DNA of 7,821 bases from contig JASHVC010000497.1 in assembly GCA_030039655.1 (NCBI GenBank), forward strand, positions 1-7,821, in the 5' to 3' direction. Made by a program: the position numbers and the translations under genes. Positions 1 to 5,799 of the stretch are shown here, in pieces (within the stretch, counting starts at the first letter, position 1; each line of letters starts with the position of its first letter). A model generated the notes under the pieces. That model had not been told where the DNA came from, made no database searches, and saw only the letters and a list, made by a program, of their open reading frames with translations. Source of the DNA: Xanthobacteraceae bacterium. GTDB lineage: Bacteria; Pseudomonadota; Alphaproteobacteria; Rhizobiales; Xanthobacteraceae.

Positions 1-413
1 GTGGCGGTGAGGACGTTCAGGTTCTCGACGGGCGCATGCCCCCCACGACCACCTTCGATCCGTTCGAGTGGGAAATATTGTCGCAACATGCCAAGTTTGG
101 CTGCATCAGCCTGTGGTGCGTGACGCCCGAACGCGCCTACCCGTTCGTGTTTCAGCCCTGGCGCAGCAAGAAAATCATTCCGAGCGCACGCCTCATCTAT
201 TGCCGTGATATGGGTGACTTCGTCCGCTTTGCTGGACCTATTGGGCGCGTCTTGGCCCGTCGCGGAAGATCTTTTGTTGTTATCGATGCAAACGGTGCCG
301 TACCGGGGTTGCTCGGCATATTCCGCGGAAATGGGCCGAAATACTACAGAGGACCGGATCGCCCCCGCCTAGGCGACCTCGCTTACACAGAATCTGTAGT
401 TTTTGGCATTTGA
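1..413 (+). CDS. Probable GNAT-like acyl-CoA acyltransferase, C-terminal part (5' end outside window)
   Basis: The frame is open from the left edge (first full codon at base 3), so the ATG at 36 is probably internal and the true start lies outside the window. The visible part is about 136 residues and ends at a TGA at 411-413. The pattern GCISLW, then ARLIYCRD, FVRFAGPIGR, VVIDANGAVPGL and a closing PRLGDLAYTE recalls the C-terminal half of GNAT-like acyltransferases that I associate with alphaproteobacterial exopolysaccharide loci. That is recognition from memory, without a catalytic residue I can point to. If right, it would acylate a sugar or amine of the glycan made nearby. It converges on the thioesterase gene, 124 bases away. 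The coding reading is secure (no stop, good composition); the function is moderate. Confidence 0.55.
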   Translation, partial: GGEDVQVLDGRMPPTTTFDPFEWEILSQHAKFGCISLWCVTPERAYPFVFQPWRSKKIIPSARLIYCRDMGDFVRFAGPIGRVLARRGRSFVVIDANGAVPGLLGIFRGNGPKYYRGPDRPRLGDLAYTESVVFGI

Positions 414-537
414 CTATTTCTTGATCGAAACTCGACTTTCAACAATCAATTGTGGAGCGTTGTCGGTATGAGGGTGCAGCGAGAGTACTTCAAGCGCGCC
501 ATTGAAGCGCCGAGCCATACGTGGTCCGAGTGCCGCT

Positions 538-1692
538 CTAAGCACCTGCTCTGCTATGCTCCGCTTTTATCCGACTTAAGATGAGGCTCATCTCGCGAGC
601 GAGGACGTCGGCGTGAGGTTGTCGCAACATTGACATGTGGTCGCCCGGCACAGACACAATCTCAAGGCCCTTCCCGAACAAGCCGTCCCATCCAAGATGG
701 GTTTCTAGGCTGCGTGACCCAGTATTGTCCCGTCTCGATTCCGCTCTGAACAGGACGCCGCGGCAATCTAGCTGGGACATGCGATAGGAGTTCATTGCAG
801 TATCATAGACGAATTGGATCCGAGGCCAAGTTATCGGGTTCCCCACATCATCAAGTCTGGTTGTGAGCCTCCCCGGAGCGCGTGTGAGTACGCTAGTAAT
901 GAGAAGACTCAGACCCCTCCACTTGAAGCCGAGCAACCATTTCAAGGTCCGTAACGAGCTGGCGAGACGACTGGCCGCAGACTTTATGGTGTGAGTTTTG
1001 GTACCGGGAGACCAAATTTCGTTTAATTTCTGCCACGCGGCTTCGTGCGAACTTGGATAGACGGCTGCGGCATCAAACAGAAAAATCGCTTCGACACCAA
1101 TGTTAAGCAGTTGGAGCTGACGAGCAGCCTCAAAGGCCATCACTCCACCGAATGAATGTCCACCGAGGACGCAGCGAGAAGAATGCATGTGAGCTTTGAT
1201 GGCCGCGACATACGGTGCGACGATCTGCTCTACAGTCGGGAGGCCTTTCGTCTCATTCCTTGCCGCCAGGTCGTACCACGCTGAAGGCCATCGAATCTCA
1301 AGCGCATAGATTGGATTACTAGAAGTGATCAGTTGTCCGAGTTTCAACCCATCAAGGTCGGGTTCAATCCAGTAGACCGGCACTTCGCCGTGGCCTTGCC
1401 GCATCTGCACGATTTGAGGCGGCTGAGTAATGGACGAGGGTGATTGATCCCGCAAATGCTTAGCAACTGCGAGCATTTTCCTCCAAAGAGCCGCGTGCGC
1501 TTCATCGGTGAATGTATTCGAAGTTCCCGTCATGCGCTCTGTAAGACTATTTGCAAAGGCACAGAATGTGGCCTTAACGATTCTGGCGCGCAATGTTGCC
1601 GCGGCGTCATGGTAAATTGGGATATCGACTGCCAGAGAGTCTGCCCCGCGCACGGGCCAATTTACTTCCAGACCAGATTGTCTTGCAAACAA
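538..1692 (-). CDS. NRPS-type thioesterase (alpha/beta hydrolase), probably the remnant of a longer carrier-thioesterase protein
   Basis: The protein matches thioesterase domains that release acyl or peptidyl chains from a carrier protein. Numbering from the TTG at 1692: entry strand VPVYWIEP at 104-111; nucleophile elbow GGHSFGG with Ser180; Asp207 after the next strand (FLFDAAA); and GDHMSML with His352. This is the full Ser-Asp-His triad in the order and spacing of NRPS thioesterases, followed by the usual closing helix. The core (about 94-375) looks complete. The first ~50 residues do not belong to the fold and read as decayed carrier-protein sequence. The only upstream start before an in-frame TAG (1720-1722) is the TTG at 1690-1692, with no Shine-Dalgarno. 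An ATG at 1531-1533 would give a 331-residue protein holding the whole domain and may be the real start. It is poorer in G/C-ending codons than the sugar-transferase genes (26 of 58 hand-counted around the active site, against 25 of 35 in the gene at 3988). It lies in the same direction as the methyltransferase gene. It could act as a free-standing type II thioesterase or be a dying fragment. Confidence 0.8.
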   Translation of the reverse strand: MFARQSGLEVNWPVRGADSLAVDIPIYHDAAATLRARIVKATFCAFANSLTERMTGTSNTFTDEAHAALWRKMLAVAKHLRDQSPSSITQPPQIVQMRQGHGEVPVYWIEPDLDGLKLGQLITSSNPIYALEIRWPSAWYDLAARNETKGLPTVEQIVAPYVAAIKAHMHSSRCVLGGHSFGGVMAFEAARQLQLLNIGVEAIFLFDAAAVYPSSHEAAWQKLNEIWSPGTKTHTIKSAASRLASSLRTLKWLLGFKWRGLSLLITSVLTRAPGRLTTRLDDVGNPITWPRIQFVYDTAMNSYRMSQLDCRGVLFRAESRRDNTGSRSLETHLGWDGLFGKGLEIVSVPGDHMSMLRQPHADVLAREMSLILSRIKAEHSRAGA

Positions 1693-1800
1693 CGGATACG
1701 CAAGAGCAATTGTGCTTGCCTAACGTCTACCCCACGGCTTGGGGATAAAAAAGTCGTCTAAGCCGGCGTTTGGTTCAGATTCACCCGCACCGAGCAGTTT
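1576..1800 (-). pseudogene. Decayed peptidyl/acyl carrier protein domain in front of the thioesterase
   Basis: Read on the minus strand, in the same frame as the thioesterase, bases 1747-1797 give LLGAGESEPNAGLDDFF. This closely fits the helix 1-loop signature of NRPS carrier domains (LLG, then GLDDxFF). The expected GG(D/H)SL phosphopantetheine motif does not follow. The frame runs into a TAG at 1720-1722. In the +1 frame, bases 1692-1733 read RGVDVRQAQLLLRIR, which resembles carrier helix 2 (GGDSLxAxxLLxRIR) without the modified serine. The original frame then resumes with SGLEVNWPV and ends in DAAATLRARI (about 1576-1605), like the carrier helix 4 ending. At least two frame changes and one stop are needed, so the domain cannot work as it stands. 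One change sits beside a run of six A on the plus strand (1746-1751). Upstream (1801-1922) I cannot identify an adenylation domain with confidence. The domain call is inference from motif order. Confidence 0.5.
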
Positions 1801-1922
1801 TGCGCGGCCGGATACTTATCCCTTGTGATCCAAATCGTGAGTCGTGTCGTGTTGAGCTTATCGACAGCGATTTGGTAGTCTTGGCCCGCATTCATCAGGA
1901 GCCGGTGAGCCGATCCAACGCA

Positions 1923-2654
1923 TTATTCGGCTGGCTTCTCGATTATGAGGTGAAAATCACCGGTGTGGAGCTCTCGTCGCGAGATAATCTCGATGGCACG
2001 TATGAAGGCGCTCAAAACTCTCGTGGTGACGGGCCATTTCCGACGCAAAGTGGTGAGGTGACTGGATTCGAATTCCCTGAAATAGAGGACCCTGCAGCCG
2101 CGTAGCTTGCAGAATTCGATCAGTCTTTGCGGCCATGTGAGCGGGTGATAGACGATTGGAAACGGAGGGTTTCCTGGTCGACCCGCGTCCCTGCATCCGA
2201 GGACGGCGCGGTAAAACCACACATGAATCCGGTGAGGCGTGTATCGCGTAACCAGGCCGGAAAACGAATCCGGTTTGGGTGCGGCAATGAATATGAGGCC
2301 ACCCGGCGCCAGTGCTTCGATGAAATTATCTATCGCCCGGTCCGGGCGCTCAATGTGTTCGATCACATTGTAACAGACGACGAGATCGAAGGTCGCGGAG
2401 GGGAATTTCTGGACCTGGATGTCGCCGCATATCTTGGATCGGGCGTACCGATTGTTCTGCAATTGGGTATCGTCCGTATCGACGATGGTGATGTCGGCGC
2501 TGCGGAGCAAGTCGGGTGGCAAATAGGAGGTCGAACCGCCGCCGGCTTCGTAGATACGGATTTTCGAGCCGGAAAATCGATTGCGAAGCAAGTTTTGTGC
2601 GATTGACAGGACGGGCGGCACGAGACCGTCGTTGAACGCCTCGCGCTCAAGCAT
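1923..2654 (-). CDS. Class I SAM-dependent methyltransferase
   Basis: A 243-residue protein of the Methyltransf_11/25 type, which transfers a methyl group from S-adenosylmethionine. The SAM-binding glycine loop is IYEAGGGS (34-41). The acidic residue after strand 2 is in ITIVDTDD (Asp59 or next to it). The GD at 77-78 matches the motif that contacts adenine. FDLVVCYNVIEH (89-100) is the typical strand 4 with its 'ViEH' ending, and LAPGGLIFIAAP (115-126) is the usual PGG turn and strand 5. The C-terminal half (about 140-243) is less conserved and probably sets substrate choice; it contains many aromatic and basic residues. The start is well supported: ATG at 2652-2654 with AGAGGGG ending 8 bases upstream. 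The substrate cannot be read from sequence. Beside polysaccharide genes, a sugar O- or N-methyl transfer is likely, but carboxyl or small-molecule methylation is possible. It is divergent from the operon at 3083 and upstream of the thioesterase in the same direction, 230 bases apart. Confidence 0.85.
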   Translation of the reverse strand: MLEREAFNDGLVPPVLSIAQNLLRNRFSGSKIRIYEAGGGSTSYLPPDLLRSADITIVDTDDTQLQNNRYARSKICGDIQVQKFPSATFDLVVCYNVIEHIERPDRAIDNFIEALAPGGLIFIAAPKPDSFSGLVTRYTPHRIHVWFYRAVLGCRDAGRPGNPPFPIVYHPLTWPQRLIEFCKLRGCRVLYFREFESSHLTTLRRKWPVTTRVLSAFIRAIEIISRRELHTGDFHLIIEKPAE

Positions 2655-3082
2655 TACAAACGCCCCTCTTCGTCTACTGCGAGAACGCCCATCGGAAAAC
2701 TACCGACGAGGTTCTTCCCCACGTACTAGTCCGCCCGCAAAAAAGTACTAGCTTGTAAATGGCCCGACATTGAACAGCGTTAAGTTACAACTAAGCGCGA
2801 TGTAATTCCCTAATAATGTTAATTCTGATTTGGCTAAGGTCAAGTGTGGCCTAGGATTTTCGCCAATTGCGTCGGATCATATTAAGGTCAATGAATGGAT
2901 ACTATTGTGGCGGGCCTACCATGGCGGTACGTTCTTGCTTGTGCTCGCAACTGCAGCAAAGTCGCCATGGCAGGGGAGAGCGGGGAAGGTTGGGGTCTCC
3001 AATCAAGGCGGTCGCTAGGATCGCGCCACTGACCCCCTTCAGCTGCCAGGTCGAAGCTCGCGCTCAGAACAAAGTTTGATAG
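2655..3082. other. Non-coding divergent intergenic region, probably with promoters in both directions
   Basis: No convincing gene lies here; the short open frames have no recognisable protein character. Bases about 2740-2835 are clearly richer in A and T than the coding sequence around them, as expected of promoter DNA, with TAATAAT at 2811-2817 as a loose -10-like element for the rightward operon. Two copies of GTACTAG (2723-2729 and 2745-2751) start 22 bases apart, about two helical turns. TAAGGTCAA occurs twice (2835-2843 and 2883-2891). An imperfect inverted repeat TTAAGTT/AACTAA lies at 2780-2794. Any of these could bind a regulator, but each could arise by chance. If transcription of the operon starts near 2820, the leader before 3083 would be about 250 bases, long enough for leader control. 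I see no known riboswitch. Confidence 0.4.
2663..2669 (-). promoter_or_regulatory. Ribosome binding site of the methyltransferase gene
   Basis: On the minus strand the bases read AGAGGGG, followed by 8 bases and then the ATG at 2652-2654. This is a good Shine-Dalgarno match and spacing and fixes the start of the methyltransferase. Confidence 0.6.
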
Positions 3083-3991
3083 ATGTCGTTAGTCGGAGGC
3101 CGATCCGTAAGATTCCGAACGAAGGAATGCGAGGCTGCGCCTGAATGCGCTGACTGCGTTCACTTCGATACCATTTCGGGTTCGGATTGGACGCAGCCGG
3201 TCGTGACGATTGGTGGCTTACCGATCGCGGTCATCGATCGTGCTCGATCGGCGCAACTTATGGTTGATGCCGCACTCGCCCGCCGCAACGTCCAAACACG
3301 GCCGCTCATATTCACTTCCGCGAACGGCCAAGTGCTCTCTTTGTGCGCCCGGAATTCGGCCATTCGCGACATGTTCCTTGCGGCGGATCTCATCCATGCC
3401 GACGGCATGCCCCTGGTTTTTGCCTCCCGCCTGTTTTGTCGGACCCCGCTTCCGGAACGGGTGGCTACGACGGACCTCTTTCACGATGCCGCTCGCGTCG
3501 CGGCGCAGCGCGGCGCGCGATTTTTTCTGCTTGGTGGAACCGACACCATCATCGAGCAAGCGGTGCAGCGAATCCGTGCGCTCTATCCAGACCTTGAACT
3601 AGTCGGTTTCCGCGATGGGTACCTGCGCTCCGGCGAGGAAGAGGCGCGAATTATCGACGATATCAATAACGCTCGACCGGACATTCTTTGGCTCGGTCTT
3701 GGGGTTCCGCGCGAACAAGAATTCGCCCTTCGCCACCGCGATCGACTGTGCGGAGTTGGACTGATCAAGACCTCGGGCGGCCTATTCGATTTTCTATCGG
3801 GTAAGAATTCACGCGCGCCGGCTTGGATGCAACTTTTCGGTCTCGAATGGGCCTATCGAATTTATCTCGAACCGCGTCGCCTTGGCGGGCGCTATCTGGT
3901 GACCAATCCCCACGCGGCGCTTCTGCTCCTCACAAGGACCGGCGCACGCACGTGCCGGCACGGCACTGCGCGAACAGGGCATAATCAATGA
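3083..3991 (+). CDS. WecG/TagA/CpsF family glycosyltransferase (GT26)
   Basis: This 302-residue protein belongs to the family that moves an N-acetylhexosaminuronic acid or N-acetylmannosamine (WecG, TagA), or another sugar, onto an undecaprenyl-diphosphate-linked acceptor at the cytoplasmic face of the membrane. The family core starts at VVTIGGLPIAVID (40-52). Then come IFTSANGQ (76-83), HADGMPLV with the likely catalytic Asp107 (105-112), ERVATTDLF (125-133), the nucleotide-binding FFLLGG (147-152), and the signature ILWLGLGVPREQEF (201-214) with KTSGGLFDFLSG (229-240). The closing LEWAYRIYLEPRRLGGRYL (254-272) matches the basic tail thought to attach the enzyme to membrane and acceptor. The ~38 residues before the core, with three cysteines, are not family sequence. 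The ATG at 3083 has no good Shine-Dalgarno, and a GTG at 3203 would remove this extension. It is first in a four-gene operon and overlaps the next gene by 4 bases. Family certain; exact sugar unknown. Confidence 0.92.
   Translation: MSLVGGRSVRFRTKECEAAPECADCVHFDTISGSDWTQPVVTIGGLPIAVIDRARSAQLMVDAALARRNVQTRPLIFTSANGQVLSLCARNSAIRDMFLAADLIHADGMPLVFASRLFCRTPLPERVATTDLFHDAARVAAQRGARFFLLGGTDTIIEQAVQRIRALYPDLELVGFRDGYLRSGEEEARIIDDINNARPDILWLGLGVPREQEFALRHRDRLCGVGLIKTSGGLFDFLSGKNSRAPAWMQLFGLEWAYRIYLEPRRLGGRYLVTNPHAALLLLTRTGARTCRHGTARTGHNQ
3976..3979 (+). promoter_or_regulatory. Ribosome binding site of the first GT2 gene, inside the end of the WecG-family gene
   Basis: AGGG lies 8 bases before the ATG at 3988, within the last codons of the upstream gene. 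With the ATGA stop-start overlap (3988-3991) it supports coupled translation and picks the ATG at 3988 rather than the adjacent ATG at 3991. Confidence 0.45.
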
Positions 3992-4932
3992 TGCCTGGGG
4001 TCACCACCGAGCGGTCGTTACCGGCTGTGTACTTGTGTGTGCCGACGTTTCGCCGTCCTGCCGGTCTGCGCAAGCTGCTGTCTTACATAGCGCAGCTGGC
4101 TTACAACGGCCCGCTCAGCGTCATCGTCGTCGACAATGACGCGGAAGGACGCGACGGAGCCAACGTCGTAGCCGAGCTGTCGGGGTCGTTTCCTTTTCCG
4201 CTCAGCTGTGATGTGGAATTAACCCGGGGCCAAACCTACGCGTACAATCACGCATTTGCGAGCGCCTGTCGCGCGACGCCGGCCCCGGACTACATCGCCG
4301 TTCTCGACGATGATGAATATCCCGAACCAAACTGGCTGAGCGAAATGATCGCCGTGGCGTCGGACTACGACGTCGACGTTGTCGGCGGTCCGGTGTTCCC
4401 GGTCTTTGACGATCCCGATCATTGGCTCGCGAGGAGCGGCGTTTACGAGCCGACCCGATATGCCACCGGACGTGTGCCGATGATCTACGGCGCCGGGAAT
4501 ATGCTGATCCGGCGTGACGTCCTCGAACACTATCTCGACGAGCCTTTTTGCAACGAGTTTGCATTCACTGGCGGCAGCGACGAGGAGTTCTTTTGGCGCT
4601 GCCGCCGAGACGGGCACAGCTTCGCATGGGCCGACGACGCCCGCGTTCTTGAGACAGTGCCGCAGTCACGGACCAAGATCGGCTACGTGCTGCGCCGCAA
4701 GTTCCGCACCGGCACCGGCGCCACCCGCATCGAGCGCAGGCTTAAGAGAGACTTCCGCGGTGTCGTGCGCGGCTGGTGCAAGGGCCTCGGCCTCATGGTT
4801 CTGGGAATTTTGTCTTTGCCGGTTGCCGCTTGCGGTGGCCGCGGAGCCATCGTGCGCAGCCTTATCAGAACCGCGCGTGGAGCCGGCCGCATCGCCGCAG
4901 AATTTGGCATCCTTTACGAGGAATACCGATAA
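3988..4932 (+). CDS. Family 2 glycosyltransferase (GT-A fold)
   Basis: A 314-residue inverting sugar transferase. The N-terminal strand VYLCVPTFRRP (14-24) and VIVVDNDAEG (45-54) form the nucleotide-sugar pocket. LDDDEYPEPNWL (106-117) holds the metal-binding DxD-type motif. GAGNMLIRRDV (168-178) and GGSDEEFFWRCRRDG (195-209) carry the conserved acceptor-side loop and the likely catalytic acid pair. VLETVP (220-225) is the usual late element. Downstream are a strongly basic stretch (232-262), a hydrophobic segment GLGLMVLGILSLPVAAC (266-282) that could be one membrane span or an amphipathic anchor, and a basic tail. This suits work on a lipid-linked acceptor at the inner face of the membrane. 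The start overlaps the upstream stop by 4 bases, and the next gene begins 3 bases after its TAA. It probably extends the chain begun with the WecG-type enzyme; donor sugar and linkage cannot be read. Confidence 0.88.
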   Translation: MMPGVTTERSLPAVYLCVPTFRRPAGLRKLLSYIAQLAYNGPLSVIVVDNDAEGRDGANVVAELSGSFPFPLSCDVELTRGQTYAYNHAFASACRATPAPDYIAVLDDDEYPEPNWLSEMIAVASDYDVDVVGGPVFPVFDDPDHWLARSGVYEPTRYATGRVPMIYGAGNMLIRRDVLEHYLDEPFCNEFAFTGGSDEEFFWRCRRDGHSFAWADDARVLETVPQSRTKIGYVLRRKFRTGTGATRIERRLKRDFRGVVRGWCKGLGLMVLGILSLPVAACGGRGAIVRSLIRTARGAGRIAAEFGILYEEYR

Positions 4933-4935
4933 ACA

Positions 4936-5790
4936 ATGTTCGGCGATCCCTCACCGGGCCTCGACAGGAGTTTCTTGCCGGCGAAAATCGCGGGCAAAGC
5001 GTCGCGATTTCTTGCGCGCAACATCCGCAGCAAGCCGCTGGTCCTGCGCGACACACCCCCGATAGTAACATTCACTTTCGACGACGTGCCCGCCTCGGCA
5101 TGCGACGTCGGAGCGAGCATCCTTGAGAAGTATGACGCGCGTGGCACTTTTTATGTTGCCGCGTGTGGCTGTGGCGAGGCGGGTTCAGGCGGCGGACCGT
5201 CGTTGGCCTCGATCGATCAACTGCGGATGATTTGGGGGAATGGGCACGAGGTCGGCTGCCACACCTATTCTCACCCGGCAGTTTCGCGCATCAGCCTTAG
5301 CCAACTCGGCGTTGAGCTCGAGTGCAATCAGCGGGCGCTAAAGAACATCAACCACGACATCAAGGTGCGGAATTTCGCCTATCCGTACGGCGACCTCACG
5401 ATTCGCACCAAGCGCTACCTGGAAGGCCGGTTCGATTCATGTCGTTCCGTCCATCCGGGCATCAATGTTGGGATCGCAGATCTGGGTTCGCTGAAAGCGT
5501 GGCCATTGGAGAGCGCATCGGTCGATCGCGAAAAGATCTCTTGGCTGATCGCCCGTACACTCGAAACAAGCGGGTGGCTGGTCTTCTACAGCCACGATGT
5601 GGCGGAGCAGCCCAGCAAATACGGTGTCTCTCCCGATCTGCTTCAGTGGGCCGTCGGCGCGGCGAGAACGAATGGTTGCGTGCTTGCCACTGTCGCCGAT
5701 GCCCTTAAGCTCGCAGGCGTCCGGACCAGCGTGGAACGATCCTATGTCGCTGAAACGTCGACGGCGGGCGGGCCGCGCGAGAGCGCGTGA
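4936..5790 (+). CDS. Polysaccharide deacetylase (NodB/CE4 family), no signal peptide seen
   Basis: A 284-residue metal-dependent deacetylase that would remove the acetyl group from an N-acetyl (or O-acetyl) sugar. CE4 motifs appear in order: TFTFDDVP (45-52), with Asp49 as likely catalytic base and Asp50 as metal ligand; EVGCHTYSHP (105-114), with His109 and His113 as metal ligands; RNFAYPYG (145-152), where the arginine usual in this motif (FRxPYG) is absent; LKAWPLES (186-193), near the fourth motif; and VFYSHDV (216-222), with His220. The N-terminus is polar and basic and lacks a hydrophobic export signal, so a cytoplasmic site is likely, as for NodB and unlike secreted chitin or peptidoglycan deacetylases. 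A small Cys/Gly-rich insertion (77-87) follows the TFYVA strand. A GAGGA lies 13 bases before the ATG, within the previous gene. The tight packing between two GT2 genes suggests it edits the glycan during synthesis. Family certain; substrate inferred. Confidence 0.9.
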   Translation: MFGDPSPGLDRSFLPAKIAGKASRFLARNIRSKPLVLRDTPPIVTFTFDDVPASACDVGASILEKYDARGTFYVAACGCGEAGSGGGPSLASIDQLRMIWGNGHEVGCHTYSHPAVSRISLSQLGVELECNQRALKNINHDIKVRNFAYPYGDLTIRTKRYLEGRFDSCRSVHPGINVGIADLGSLKAWPLESASVDREKISWLIARTLETSGWLVFYSHDVAEQPSKYGVSPDLLQWAVGAARTNGCVLATVADALKLAGVRTSVERSYVAETSTAGGPRESA

Positions 5791-5799
5791 CAGTTGGAT

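Noticed and set aside
420..455. Sequence loosely like part of a nod box (ATCGAAAC... CAATCAATT)
   Set aside because: Only fragments of the consensus fit, spacing is wrong, and it points into the convergent gap rather than towards a gene start.
488..507. Inverted repeat CTTCAA / TTGAAG with an 8-base loop between the convergent genes
   Set aside because: The stem is only 6 pairs, it is not GC-rich and no T-run follows, so it does not support a Rho-independent terminator.
1801..1922. Possible end of an adenylation domain upstream of the carrier remnant (PRLPNRCR resembling the LPxxxNGKxDR motif; RLTIW in another frame resembling carrier helix 1)
   Set aside because: Matches are short, in different frames, and need several stops to be ignored; not enough to annotate.
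1770..2105. Plus-strand open frame of 111 codons, faintly like a PilZ start (RGRIL...CRVELID)
   Set aside because: It starts with TTG, has no ribosome site, overlaps about 180 bases of the well-supported methyltransferase on the other strand, and lacks the full PilZ motif set.
2830..3079. Two short plus-strand open frames before the operon
   Set aside because: They overlap each other, have no convincing ribosome site, and show no domain or conserved character; the stretch looks non-coding.
4514..5065. Long plus-strand frame of 183 codons overlapping the GT2 and deacetylase genes
   Set aside because: It is a shadow frame rich in Ala, Ser and Arg, and both genes it covers have complete family motifs.
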